In this document: in pieces, positions 50,779-59,257 of the stretch
Numbering within the stretch: position 1 is the stretch's first letter
Layout of the letters: every line of letters begins with the position of its first letter
Source of the DNA: Polaribacter haliotis
Lineage (GTDB): Bacteria > Bacteroidota > Bacteroidia > Flavobacteriales > Flavobacteriaceae
Reading direction: 5' to 3'
NCBI RefSeq assembly: GCF_014784055.1
Contig: NZ_CP061813.1
Coordinates: forward strand, 3,172,001-3,236,000
Length of the DNA stretch: 64,000 bases
Notes under the pieces: model-generated
What the model was told of the DNA's origin: nothing
Databases searched by the model: none
What the model saw: the letters and a program-made list of their open reading frames with translations, nothing else
Position numbers and translations under genes: made by a program

Positions 50779-51942
50779 CTACTTTATAAATTGGTTGATT
50801 GTTTCTGTAATAAACTCTAATTGCTCTTTTTCTAATTCTGTATGCATTGGAAGAGAAATTACAGTTTTAATCAATTCATTAGTTACTGGGAAATCACTTT
50901 CTTTATAACGAGAGTCTTGATATGCTTTTTGAGCATGTAAAGCAACTGGGTAGTAAATCGCATTCGGAATTCCTTTGTCTAACAAATGTTTGTGTAATTC
51001 GTCTCTTTTTCCATTGGTTATTTGTAATGTATATTGATGAAAAACATGACAATCGCAAACATCACAAATTTCGCCACAACTATTTGTTGCATTCGATTTT
51101 GTAGTTGGTGTAATTATATTAGGATTGTTTGAAAAAGCATTATTGTAAAAACGAGCTGCATTTCTTCGAGCATTACAATAAGAATCTAAAAGTGGTAATT
51201 TTGCTTTTAAAACTCCTGCTTGTATAGAATCTAAACGTGAATTTACTCCTACAACATCATGGTAATAACGTGTGTACATTCCATGATTTACAATTCCTCT
51301 TAAAGTATGAGCCAATTCATCATCATTTGTAAAAATTGCACCTCCATCTCCATAACAACCTAAGTTTTTCGAAGGAAAAAAAGATGTTGTTCCTACATTT
51401 CCAATTGTTCCAGCTTTTTGTTTTTTACCATTTTTAAAAGTGTAATTTGCGCCAATTGCTTGTGCATTGTCTTCAATTACAAATAAATTATATTGTTTTG
51501 CAATTCCCATAACAGCATCCATATTTGCTACTTGTCCAAATAAATGAACAGGCACAATTGCTTTTGTTTTTGGTGTAATTGCTTTTTTTAGTGCTTCAAT
51601 ATCTATATTAAAAGTATTTTTATCAACATCTACTAAAACAGGTGTTAATTTTAAAAGAGCAATTACTTCTACAGTTGCAGCGAATGTAAAATCTGCAGTA
51701 ATTACTTCATCACCTTGTTCTAAACCCAAACCCATCATTGCAATTTGCAAAGCATCTGTTCCATTTGCACAAGGAATTACGTGTTTTACGTCTAAATATT
51801 TCTCTAAATCTGCTTGAAATTCGTGAACTAAAGGTCCATTTATGTAGGAAGAAGTATTTAAAACTTCTTGAATTGAAGTGTTTACGGTTTCTTTTATTTG
51901 TTCATATTGACCTTGCAAGTCAACCATTTGAATTTTTTTCAT
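50779..51942 (-). CDS. DegT/DnrJ/EryC1/StrS sugar aminotransferase
   Basis: A 387-residue PLP enzyme that forms amino sugars on nucleotide-linked keto-sugars. MVDLQGQYEQIK, VIPCANGTDALQIAM, ADFTFAATVEVI, VIEDNAQAIGA, and the PLP Lys192 in FFPSKNLGCYGDGG are the family blocks. Unusual is a Cys-rich segment at 289-302, CGEICDVCDCHVFH (four Cys, two His), just before HQYTL, looking like a metal site. I chose the start at 51942 because a promoter box lies upstream at 51961-51968, inside the longer reading that would start at 51975. It forms an operon with galE; the sugar product is unknown. Confidence 0.9.
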   Translation of the reverse strand: MKKIQMVDLQGQYEQIKETVNTSIQEVLNTSSYINGPLVHEFQADLEKYLDVKHVIPCANGTDALQIAMMGLGLEQGDEVITADFTFAATVEVIALLKLTPVLVDVDKNTFNIDIEALKKAITPKTKAIVPVHLFGQVANMDAVMGIAKQYNLFVIEDNAQAIGANYTFKNGKKQKAGTIGNVGTTSFFPSKNLGCYGDGGAIFTNDDELAHTLRGIVNHGMYTRYYHDVVGVNSRLDSIQAGVLKAKLPLLDSYCNARRNAARFYNNAFSNNPNIITPTTKSNATNSCGEICDVCDCHVFHQYTLQITNGKRDELHKHLLDKGIPNAIYYPVALHAQKAYQDSRYKESDFPVTNELIKTVISLPMHTELEKEQLEFITETINQFIK

Positions 51943-51960
51943 AAAAAGAATTTTGAACCT

Positions 51961-51968
51961 CAAAAATA
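51961..51968 (-). promoter_or_regulatory. -7 promoter box of the DegT-galE operon
   Basis: The minus strand reads TATTTTTG (TAnnTTTG), 19 bp before the chosen ATG at 51942. The in-frame ATG at 51975 would lie upstream of this box and so be outside the transcript. Confidence 0.55.
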
Positions 51969-52017
51969 CGAACAAACTTTCATTGTTTCTATATGAATAA
52001 GGAAATAATAAATGGTT

Positions 52018-52025
52018 TATCTTTG
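52018..52025 (+). promoter_or_regulatory. -7 promoter box of the penicillin-acylase-family gene
   Basis: TATCTTTG matches TAnnTTTG, 17 bp before the ATG at 52042. It is part of a compact divergent promoter region with the aminotransferase gene. Confidence 0.55.
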
Positions 52026-52041
52026 ATAAAAATCAATATTT

Positions 52042-54429
52042 ATGAAGATTTTAAGAAATTCACTAAAAATACTTGTAGTTCTAATTATTCTTTTTGCAGC
52101 TTTTGGATGGTATTATAAAATAACTTTAGAGCCAAAATATGCTGGAGAATTAGTAATTGAAAATTTAAAAGAAGAAGTAACTATTTATTTTGATGATATT
52201 GGAGTACCTCACATAAATGCGAACAATCAACAAGATGCCTATGTGGCTTTAGGTTACGTGCATGCACAAGATAGATTGTGGCAAATGGAATTGATTCGTA
52301 GAATTGCTGCAGGAAGATTATCGGAAATATTTGGTAAAGATTTGCAGAGAGTAGATCAATTTTTTGGAGGTTTGGGAATCGAAGAAGCTGCTAATAAAAC
52401 AATTGCTAATTTAGATAAAACATCTCCATCTTATATTTTATCTCAATCTTATTTAAATGGAATAAACCAATATATAGAAAATGGAAAAACACCTTTAGAA
52501 TTTAATTTGTTAGGGATAGAAAAGGAAAAATATACACTAAAAGATATGTATAATGTATTTGGTTATATGTCTTTTAGTTTTGCAGTTGCTCATAAAACGG
52601 ATCCACTGTTAACAGAGGTTAAAGAGAAGTTAGGTGCTTCGTATTTAGAAGAATTATTAAGTGTAGAAAGTAAATACCTAACAATTAATAAAAAAAGTGT
52701 TCCTAAAGAAATAAATGCAACAATTTCTAATGCAGTAAATGCAATTATGAACGATTTACCAGTTTCTCCTTTTATAGGAAGCAATTCTTGGGTTATTGCA
52801 CCAGAAAAAACAAAAAATGGAAAAGTAATCTTTGCAAACGATCCACATATTGGATTTTCTCAACCTTCTGTTTGGTATCAAAACCATATAAAAACTCCAG
52901 ATTTCGAAATCTACGGTTTTAATATTGCGTTAATGCCTTTTCCTTTATTGGGTCATAATAAAGAATATGCATATGGATTAACGATGTTAGCAAACGACGA
53001 TTTAAATTTTTATATCGAAGAAAATAATCCAGATAATTCTTTAGAGTACAAAACAGTAAATGGTTTTCAAAAATATAAGTTCAGAGAGAAAACAATTCAT
53101 ATTAAAAATGAACCAGACACCACTTTTCAAATAAAGGTGAGTAAACATGGGCCAATTATGAATGGTTTAATTGAACATGTTGTAGATGAAAGACCAATAG
53201 CTATGCATTGGATTTATACACAGTTGCCAAACGAAATGTTAGAGGTTTCTTACGGAATCTCTCACTCGAAATCTTTGAGTGATTTTAAAAAAGCTGTTTC
53301 CAAAATTCACGCTCCTGGTTTAAATGTAATGTATGGAGATGCTAAAGATAATATTGCTTGGTTTTCTTCTGCGAAATTATATCAATTAAGAGATAGTTTG
53401 TCTTCTAAAACCTATTTAAATGGTGCTTCTGGAGAAGACGAGATATTAGGATTTTTACCTTTTAGCGAAAATCCACAGGCAATAAATCCTGATAAGAATT
53501 ATGTGTATTCTGCCAATAATCAAATAGATACTGTTAGAGGGAAATTGTATGCAGGATACTATCAACCACAAGATAGGGCTAAAAGAATTGTTGAAATGTT
53601 AGAGCAAAAAAATAATTTTACGAAGAAAGATGTAGAGGAAATGATTTACGATGTAAAATCTTCTACAGTTTCAGAAATTAGTAATAATTTACTGAAGTAT
53701 GTAGATAAATCTAAGTTAAGTCCGTCAGAAAAAATGGCGTTTTCTATTCTCGAAAAATGGGAAGGAACCTATTTAAAAAGTGCTGTTGCACCAACAATTT
53801 ACAACCGATTTTTATATGAATTTTTAGCTGCAACTTATAAAGATGAATTAGGGGAAAGCTTCGATTTATATATAAATTCTCAATTGCAAGACCAAGCTTT
53901 ACCTATTCAAATTGATAGGGAGAAATCTGTTTGGTGGGATAATGTTTCTACAAAAGATAAAATTGAAAAAAAAGAGGAAATCATTCATGAATCTTATGTA
54001 AATGCCATTTTATTTTTACAAAATCAATTAGGAGAAAATGTAGAAGGTTGGACCTGGAATAAAGTTATTTCTGTAGAGTATGAGCATGCAATTGGTAAAG
54101 CAGGTGGTGTTTTAAGAGCTTTATTTAATGTAGGGCCATTTGAAACCATTGGTGGAAATGAAGTGATTAATAATCAAATTTTTAAATTAGATAGTTCAGG
54201 AATTTACAAAGTAAATGCAGGACCTTCCACAAGAAGAATTATCGATTTTTCTGATGTAGATAATAGTTTAGCAATTGTTCCAACAGGACAATCAGGACGT
54301 GTTTTTAGCAAGCATTATAAAGATCAAGCCGAAAAATATTTGAATGGAGAATTTGTAAAAATGAGCATCAATGATGCTGATGTTAAAAAAGGTAAGAATG
54401 TGTTGATTTTGAAGCCTAAGAAAGAATAG
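52042..54429 (+). CDS. Penicillin acylase family protein (Ntn hydrolase)
   Basis: A 795-residue precursor with an N-terminal membrane anchor or signal (about 8-23, LKILVVLIILFAAFGW). The alpha-chain region contains DDIGVPHINANNQQDAYVALGYVHAQDRLWQME. The autocleavage site is before Ser247 in FIGSNSWVIAPEKT, which becomes the N-terminal nucleophile of the beta chain. NDPHIGFSQPSVWY and VNAGPSTRRIIDFSD are further family blocks. Members hydrolyse amides such as N-acyl homoserine lactones, acylated amino acids or beta-lactams in the periplasm; the substrate here is unknown. Its 3' end overlaps the convergent small gene by 14 bp. Confidence 0.93.
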   Translation: MKILRNSLKILVVLIILFAAFGWYYKITLEPKYAGELVIENLKEEVTIYFDDIGVPHINANNQQDAYVALGYVHAQDRLWQMELIRRIAAGRLSEIFGKDLQRVDQFFGGLGIEEAANKTIANLDKTSPSYILSQSYLNGINQYIENGKTPLEFNLLGIEKEKYTLKDMYNVFGYMSFSFAVAHKTDPLLTEVKEKLGASYLEELLSVESKYLTINKKSVPKEINATISNAVNAIMNDLPVSPFIGSNSWVIAPEKTKNGKVIFANDPHIGFSQPSVWYQNHIKTPDFEIYGFNIALMPFPLLGHNKEYAYGLTMLANDDLNFYIEENNPDNSLEYKTVNGFQKYKFREKTIHIKNEPDTTFQIKVSKHGPIMNGLIEHVVDERPIAMHWIYTQLPNEMLEVSYGISHSKSLSDFKKAVSKIHAPGLNVMYGDAKDNIAWFSSAKLYQLRDSLSSKTYLNGASGEDEILGFLPFSENPQAINPDKNYVYSANNQIDTVRGKLYAGYYQPQDRAKRIVEMLEQKNNFTKKDVEEMIYDVKSSTVSEISNNLLKYVDKSKLSPSEKMAFSILEKWEGTYLKSAVAPTIYNRFLYEFLAATYKDELGESFDLYINSQLQDQALPIQIDREKSVWWDNVSTKDKIEKKEEIIHESYVNAILFLQNQLGENVEGWTWNKVISVEYEHAIGKAGGVLRALFNVGPFETIGGNEVINNQIFKLDSSGIYKVNAGPSTRRIIDFSDVDNSLAIVPTGQSGRVFSKHYKDQAEKYLNGEFVKMSINDADVKKGKNVLILKPKKE

Positions 54430-54655
54430 TTATAATTATTGCTACAAATACAATAGTAATAATTAAATTATTGAATTGATGTCCATGGATATCAAAGTGG
54501 TTTTTGGAATTCTCAATTCCAAAAACGTACTCTTTGTATTTGTATTTTGGTTTTTTGAAAATGGTTCTCCAAATGGATCCGTAAATGTGTCTTATTGTAC
54601 CTCCAATAAAGTTACAAACTAACCATAAAACACCTAATCCAAAGAATTCTTCCAC
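54416..54655 (-). CDS. Small membrane protein of unknown function
   Basis: A 79-residue protein with hydrophobic segments at both ends (about 5-20 and 62-79, LIITIVFVAIIITILS) and a basic middle (KKPKYKYKEYVFG). I recognise no family. It starts 2 bp after the nitroreductase stop on the same strand, so it is probably the last gene of that operon. The 3' end overlaps the penicillin acylase gene by 14 bp, tail to tail. Confidence 0.6.
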   Translation of the reverse strand: MEEFFGLGVLWLVCNFIGGTIRHIYGSIWRTIFKKPKYKYKEYVFGIENSKNHFDIHGHQFNNLIITIVFVAIIITILS

Positions 54656-54657
54656 TT

Positions 54658-55395
54658 TTAAATTTCTCTATAAACTTCCTCAAAAGGAATTCTAAAACGT
54701 TCTCCATAAATACCTTTTTCGGTTCTTATTCCGCAAGAAACTATCATATTTATTTCAGATCCATAAGGTAAATTCAGTAATTTTTTAACTCGTAAAGTAT
54801 CAGAGCCTTCCATTGGACAAGTATCATAACCTTCTGCAGCCATGGAAATCATAAAGTTTTGCGCAGCCAAACCACAGGTTTTATGAGCGACAATTCTCAT
54901 GTCACTTTTTCTAACTTGTCTGTAGATTGGTTTAAAAATTCCAATAACAGCAACCAATAAATATTTTAGAAAACCAAGAATTCCTAGAAAATCTGCATAC
55001 GCAAAAGGAATAATTTTTCCATAGTAATTTCTTGCTGCTTTTTCTCTGCTACTTTGCTCTTCTTTTGAATTGTTTTCACCAAATACACTATCCATAAATT
55101 TTAAATTCGCTTTTGCTCGTTTTTTCCATAAATCTTTACGAGTTACAAAAACAACCAATTGTTGTGCTGTTTTTGCTGCATTCTGATTAAAACAAAAAGG
55201 CGCAATTTTATCGATGGTTTCTTTAGAAGTAATATGATAAAACTCCCATAATTGCATATTACTACTATTTGGAGCCAAAGCAGATCGTTCTAAACACTTC
55301 TTTACGATGTTTTTATCAATTGATTTTTCAGCATCATAAATTCTAACAGAACGTCTATATGTAATAGCTTCTGAAACCGTTTTTTCTGTTGGCAT
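54658..55395 (-). CDS. Nitroreductase-family flavoprotein
   Basis: A 245-residue FMN enzyme. EAITYRRSVRIYDAEKSIDK carries the RRSxR-type FMN-phosphate motif, and LERSALAPNSSNMQLWEFY the PSxxNxQPW-like block. AQNFMISMAAEGYDTCPMEG and GSEINMIVSCGIR end the fold. Members reduce nitro compounds, quinones or enones with NAD(P)H. Residues 90-150 form a longer insertion than in minimal family members, with a hydrophobic stretch LGILGFLKYLLVAVIG that might touch the membrane. It lies 7 bp after the AlkB gene, with which it is co-transcribed. Confidence 0.88.
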   Translation of the reverse strand: MPTEKTVSEAITYRRSVRIYDAEKSIDKNIVKKCLERSALAPNSSNMQLWEFYHITSKETIDKIAPFCFNQNAAKTAQQLVVFVTRKDLWKKRAKANLKFMDSVFGENNSKEEQSSREKAARNYYGKIIPFAYADFLGILGFLKYLLVAVIGIFKPIYRQVRKSDMRIVAHKTCGLAAQNFMISMAAEGYDTCPMEGSDTLRVKKLLNLPYGSEINMIVSCGIRTEKGIYGERFRIPFEEVYREI

Positions 55396-55402
55396 AAACT
55401 AA

Positions 55403-56437
55403 TTATGATATTTCTTTTATTTTTTTATTCATCACTAAAAACCATAATGGAGGAAATAGTGCAAGTAGCATCATTCCTGGGTAACCAGTTGGCATTTGTG
55501 GACTTTCTGGCAGTGTTTTTAATAATTGATAATGTTTAGAGCCATTGTAATGATGGTCTGAATGTCGAGATAAATTAAACATTAAAACTTGCCCAATTTG
55601 GTGGTCTGAATTCCAAGAATGATTTCTTTTCACCTTTTCATATCGTCCATTTTCGTTTTGTTTTCTCAGCAATCCATAATGTTCTATGTAGTTTACGGTT
55701 TCAAGTAAAATAATGCCAGCAATAGCAGCTAAAATAAATGCAACTGTTACAAATATTCCGAAGAAAAAATAAATACCACTTATTAAAAGAATATTACAAA
55801 GTGTGTATATAATCATTCTATTTTGATGATGAAGCCAACTTCTACCACTGTTTTTTAAACGATTATTTTCAACGACCCAAGCTTGGTAATAACTTGTAAA
55901 ATGCGAACGAATCCAAAAAGTAAAAATAATTTCATTTTTTCTAGCAGTTGCAGCATCTTTTGGTGTTGCAACATTTAAATGATGTCCACCATTATGATAA
56001 GGCAAAAAGTGAGTGTCTAAAGAAGTTAGTAATAATATTTCACCAATAAGTTCATCAAACCTGTTATTTCTGTGTCCTAATTCGTGGCCAACGTTTATAC
56101 CAATTACGCCACACATAATTCCCATTCCAAATATTCTTCCAGCAATTTCATAATATGTTAAACCAATTTCTTGAATTACAATAAAAAAGAAGCCTAAAAA
56201 AAATAATTGAATTGGTAAAGTTGCATATAAGATATAGGTGTAAATTTTATTTTCCTTCTCAATCTTTTCTTCCTCTTTGGTAAAATTTTCTTTGTTAGGT
56301 TTTATAAAAAACTCTAATAAAGGAACGAAACCAAAAAATACAATTGCAGGTAAATGAGCGAGCCATCCTCTGTTTGTAAAAGAAATGTAAACAACTATTG
56401 GTAATATTACAACTAAAAAGTATTTAATGGCTTTCAT
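55403..56437 (-). CDS. alkB: Alkane 1-monooxygenase
   Basis: A 344-residue membrane di-iron hydroxylase with about six hydrophobic segments. The AlkB signature histidines are present: HELGHR (118-123), HNGGHH (148-153), the diagnostic NYIEHYGLLR, and NLSRHSDHHYNGSKHYQ. The enzyme hydroxylates the terminal carbon of medium-chain alkanes, fitting use of hydrocarbons in sea water. A rubredoxin partner is not seen nearby. Downstream are a nitroreductase-family gene and a small membrane protein gene in tight spacing. A -7-like TATCTTTA lies about 20 bp before the start on the minus strand. Confidence 0.93.
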   Translation of the reverse strand: MKAIKYFLVVILPIVVYISFTNRGWLAHLPAIVFFGFVPLLEFFIKPNKENFTKEEEKIEKENKIYTYILYATLPIQLFFLGFFFIVIQEIGLTYYEIAGRIFGMGIMCGVIGINVGHELGHRNNRFDELIGEILLLTSLDTHFLPYHNGGHHLNVATPKDAATARKNEIIFTFWIRSHFTSYYQAWVVENNRLKNSGRSWLHHQNRMIIYTLCNILLISGIYFFFGIFVTVAFILAAIAGIILLETVNYIEHYGLLRKQNENGRYEKVKRNHSWNSDHQIGQVLMFNLSRHSDHHYNGSKHYQLLKTLPESPQMPTGYPGMMLLALFPPLWFLVMNKKIKEIS

Positions 56438-56468
56438 TAGAAATTGGTATAATTTCTAAAGATAATGA

Positions 56469-57155
56469 TTAGTTGCAAGCGTTCCAAATAGCATCAATTG
56501 GAGTAGGTGCAGAAACGTTAATTTCTTCTTTTGTAACTGGATGAATAAAGTTAATTTTTCTAGCATGTAAAGAAATACTACCATCTTTATTGCTTCTATC
56601 AAAACCATATTTTAAATCTCCTTTTATTGGACTTCCAATATGAGATAGCTGTGTTCTAATTTGGTGATGTCTCCCAGTTTCTAAGTCAATCTCTAACAAA
56701 GAATAATTGTCTAACTTTTTAAGAATTTTATAATGCAGTATTGCTTTTTTACAGCCTTCAGATTCTTTTTTATGAACAAAAGATTTATTATTTTTAGGAT
56801 TCTTTTTTAAAAAGTTGATAAGTGTATCAGATTCTTTTTTAGGCATATTTTTTACAATTGCCCAATATGTTTTTTTTATAGTTTTCTCGCGCAACATTTT
56901 GTTTAAACGCTCGAGAGCTTTCGAGGTTCTTGCAAAAATTATAATTCCAGAAGTAGGTCTGTCTAATCTGTGTACAGTTCCTAAAAAAACATTTCCAGGT
57001 TTGTTAAACTTGTCTTTTACGTATTCTTTAACAACATCACTTAAAGGTTTATCGCCAGTTTTATCTCCTTGCGTAATATCTCCAGCTTTCTTATTTATAA
57101 TTATAAGATGATTGTCTTCAAATAAAACCTGTAAATTCTCTTTCGTAGAATGCAT
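56469..57155 (-). CDS. RluA-family RNA pseudouridine synthase
   Basis: A 228-residue enzyme lacking an S4 domain. VLFEDNHLIIINKKAGDITQ opens the domain, VHRLDRPTSGIIIFART holds the catalytic Asp of the HRLD motif, and LLEIDLETGRHHQIRTQLSHIG is the RNA-binding block; SLHARKINFIHP ends it. It modifies uridines in rRNA or tRNA; the exact site cannot be told from sequence. It follows engB by 5 bp. Confidence 0.93.
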   Translation of the reverse strand: MHSTKENLQVLFEDNHLIIINKKAGDITQGDKTGDKPLSDVVKEYVKDKFNKPGNVFLGTVHRLDRPTSGIIIFARTSKALERLNKMLREKTIKKTYWAIVKNMPKKESDTLINFLKKNPKNNKSFVHKKESEGCKKAILHYKILKKLDNYSLLEIDLETGRHHQIRTQLSHIGSPIKGDLKYGFDRSNKDGSISLHARKINFIHPVTKEEINVSAPTPIDAIWNACN

Positions 57156-57160
57156 TTCGA

Positions 57161-57772
57161 TTATTTAAAATCTTTGGCAACATCTTCATTTACACCATCA
57201 ATAAATTCTAAAAATTCTTTTCTACCAAGTCCAGTAGAAGAAGAAGTTAAAAATGTTGTTGGCAAAGTCTCCCAAGTATTAAGTAATTTCTTTTTGTAAG
57301 AAGTAATCTGTTTGTTTAATTTAGAGCTCCCTAATTTATCTGCTTTTGTGAAAACAATACAAAACGGAATTTGGTTTTCACCCAAAAATTGCATAAATTC
57401 TAGATCAATTTTTTGAGGATCGTGCCTAGAATCAATTAGTACAAATGTACAAACCAATTGTTCTCTTTCCTTGAAGTAGTTTTCTATAAAGTATTGAAAA
57501 ATAACTCTTTTCTTTTTTGAAACTTGTGCATATCCATAGCCAGGTAAATCTACCAAAAACCATTCATCATTAATTAAAAAATGATTTATAAGTTGCGTTT
57601 TCCCAGGTTTTCCAGAGATTTTTGCCAAATCCTTTCGCTCCATTAACATATTAATAAGAGAAGATTTACCTACATTAGAACGCCCAATAAAAGCGTATTC
57701 TGGTTTTCTGTCTTTTGGCGCTTTCGTAACATTACTGTTACTCATTACAAAGTCTGCAGATCTAATTTTCAT
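57161..57772 (-). CDS. engB: Ribosome biogenesis GTP-binding protein EngB (YsxC/YihA)
   Basis: A 203-residue TRAFAC GTPase needed for large ribosomal subunit assembly. Motifs in order are FIGRSNVGKSSLIN (P-loop), GKTQLINHF (G2), VDLPGYGYAQVS (G3, DLPG), FTKADKLG (G4, TKAD) and LTSSSTGLG (G5). Length is normal. It lies between the alpha/beta hydrolase gene and the pseudouridine synthase gene on the same strand, probably in one operon. Confidence 0.96.
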   Translation of the reverse strand: MKIRSADFVMSNSNVTKAPKDRKPEYAFIGRSNVGKSSLINMLMERKDLAKISGKPGKTQLINHFLINDEWFLVDLPGYGYAQVSKKKRVIFQYFIENYFKEREQLVCTFVLIDSRHDPQKIDLEFMQFLGENQIPFCIVFTKADKLGSSKLNKQITSYKKKLLNTWETLPTTFLTSSSTGLGRKEFLEFIDGVNEDVAKDFK

Positions 57773-57815
57773 CTTACTATGTTCAATTTTTTTTGAAAAT
57801 TTCTCGTTGAGAGAA

Positions 57816-58595
57816 TTATATTTTTCTTGAAGTAAACCAGTCAGAAAGAATCTTATTAAATTCTTCTGGCCTTTCCATCATTGCAGCATGTCCACATTTA
57901 TCAATCCAAAATAGATCTGAATCTGGTAATAATTTATCGAAATCTACAGCAACTTCAGGAGGGGTAACTGTGTCTTGTTTTCCCCAAATAAGGCAAGTTG
58001 GTTGTTTCATATCTGGCAAATCGTTCGCCATATTATGTCTAATTGCACTTTTTGCAATCGATAAAGTTCTAATAACAGCACTTCTATCATTTACAATTTT
58101 AAAAACATCGTCTACCAATTCTTTGGTTGCAATTGCAGGATCGTAAAAAACAGCTTTAGTTTTTTCTTCAATATATTCGTAGTTTCCTCTCTTAGGAAAA
58201 CTATCTCCCATTGCTTTTTCATACAAGCCAGAACTTCCTGTTAATACCAAAGCACCAACTTTTTCTGGGTAATGTTTTGTAAAATATAAGCCAATGTGAC
58301 CACCTAAGGAATTTCCTAGAAGGATAACATTTTTTAAATTTTTATATTCAATAAAGTCATATAGAAATTTGGCCATGTGTTTAACATTGGTCTTTAATAA
58401 AGGTAAAGAATATAATGGTAATTCAGGAATTAGAACGTTATATCCATTGTTAGAAAAATGATCGAAAGTTGCTCCAAAATTACTTAAAGCACCCATTAAC
58501 CCATGTAAAACAATGATTGCAGGTCCCTCTCCAGCCTCTGCATATGTAAATTTCCCTTCGGTTTTTAACTGGTCAGTCATTGATTTTTTTTTCAT
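57816..58595 (-). CDS. Alpha/beta-fold hydrolase
   Basis: About 254-259 residues. IIVLHGLMGALSNFG is the oxyanion strand, LLGNSLGGHIG the nucleophile elbow with the catalytic Ser, and CGHAAMMERPEEF carries the catalytic His; the acid is probably in IWGKQDTVTPP. The start is uncertain: ATG codons at 58595 and 58580 are possible. The one at 58610 is unlikely because the probable promoter box (58608-58615) overlaps it. Substrate is unknown. It is divergent from mraZ and is the first gene of the minus-strand run with engB. Confidence 0.88.
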   Translation of the reverse strand: MKKKSMTDQLKTEGKFTYAEAGEGPAIIVLHGLMGALSNFGATFDHFSNNGYNVLIPELPLYSLPLLKTNVKHMAKFLYDFIEYKNLKNVILLGNSLGGHIGLYFTKHYPEKVGALVLTGSSGLYEKAMGDSFPKRGNYEYIEEKTKAVFYDPAIATKELVDDVFKIVNDRSAVIRTLSIAKSAIRHNMANDLPDMKQPTCLIWGKQDTVTPPEVAVDFDKLLPDSDLFWIDKCGHAAMMERPEEFNKILSDWFTSRKI

Positions 58596-58607
58596 TTCAC
58601 TTAAACG

Positions 58608-58615
58608 CAAATGTA
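58608..58615 (-). promoter_or_regulatory. -7 promoter box of the alpha/beta hydrolase gene
   Basis: The minus strand reads TACATTTG (TAnnTTTG), 13 bp before the ATG at 58595 and 28 bp before that at 58580. It indicates that translation starts at one of those two codons. Confidence 0.55.
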
Positions 58616-58720
58616 ATTCTTTTTTATTACATAGTTAACGTTTTCGTAAATCGCTGACATTCATTTTTTAAGCTGTTAAATATGTCAATTTAATCAAAAA
58701 TAGAAATATTTATTAACAAT

Positions 58721-58763
58721 GTGGTAAAAAGTGGTAAAAAGTGGTAAATTTTATATATTTTTG
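58721..58763 (+). promoter_or_regulatory. mraZ promoter with three MraZ-box-like direct repeats
   Basis: Three direct repeats GTGGTAAAAA, GTGGTAAAAA, GTGGTAAATT follow one another with an exact 10-bp period (58721-58750). MraZ is known to bind TGGG-type repeats of 10-bp spacing upstream of its own gene; here the core is GTGGT. A -7 box TATTTTTG (58756-58763) follows at once, so the repeats cover the -33 region. This fits autoregulation by MraZ. Confidence 0.8.
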
Positions 58764-58789
58764 ATTCTTATTAAAACCTAAGTTTTTAC

Positions 58790-59257
58790 GTGATTAATTT
58801 AATTGGTACATACGAATGTAAGGCAGATGCTAAAGGTAGAGTGATGTTCTCATCAGCTCTAAAGAAGCAGTTGCAACCAGTTTTAAATGAGGGTTTTGTA
58901 ATTAAGAGAGCTGTTTTTCAGCCATGTTTAGAGTTGTATTCCATGAAAGAGTGGAATTTGATGATGGAGAAAATAAATAAGCTAAACCGTTTCGTAAAAA
59001 AGAACAACGATTTTATTAGAAGGTTTACAGCTGGTGTAAAAATGGTGGAATTCGATGCAACTGGAAGAATTTTAATTCCGAAAGATTTGTGTGAGTTTGC
59101 GTCAATTAAAAAACAAGTGGTATTGTCTTCTGCAGTAAATATTATTGAGATTTGGGATAAAGACAAGTACGAAAAAGCGATTGACGATGCTGCAGTAGAT
59201 TTTGCAGATTTAGCAGAAGAAGTAATGGGAAATACAGATTTCGATGAATTATCATAA
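58790..59257 (+). CDS. mraZ: Transcriptional regulator MraZ
   Basis: A 155-residue protein with two AbrB/MazE-like half-domains, each marked by a DxxGR turn: CKADAKGRVMFS near residue 15 and EFDATGRILIPKDL near residue 88. It is the usual first gene of the division and cell-wall cluster and represses it. The start codon is GTG (58790); the sequence INLIGTYECKADAKGR right after it agrees with family members. Its 3' end overlaps rsmH by 14 bp. Three MraZ-box-like repeats lie upstream. Confidence 0.95.
   Translation: MINLIGTYECKADAKGRVMFSSALKKQLQPVLNEGFVIKRAVFQPCLELYSMKEWNLMMEKINKLNRFVKKNNDFIRRFTAGVKMVEFDATGRILIPKDLCEFASIKKQVVLSSAVNIIEIWDKDKYEKAIDDAAVDFADLAEEVMGNTDFDELS

Noticed and set aside
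58721..58750. CRISPR-like short direct repeats upstream of mraZ
   Set aside because: Only three 10-bp repeats with no spacers; they fit MraZ boxes.
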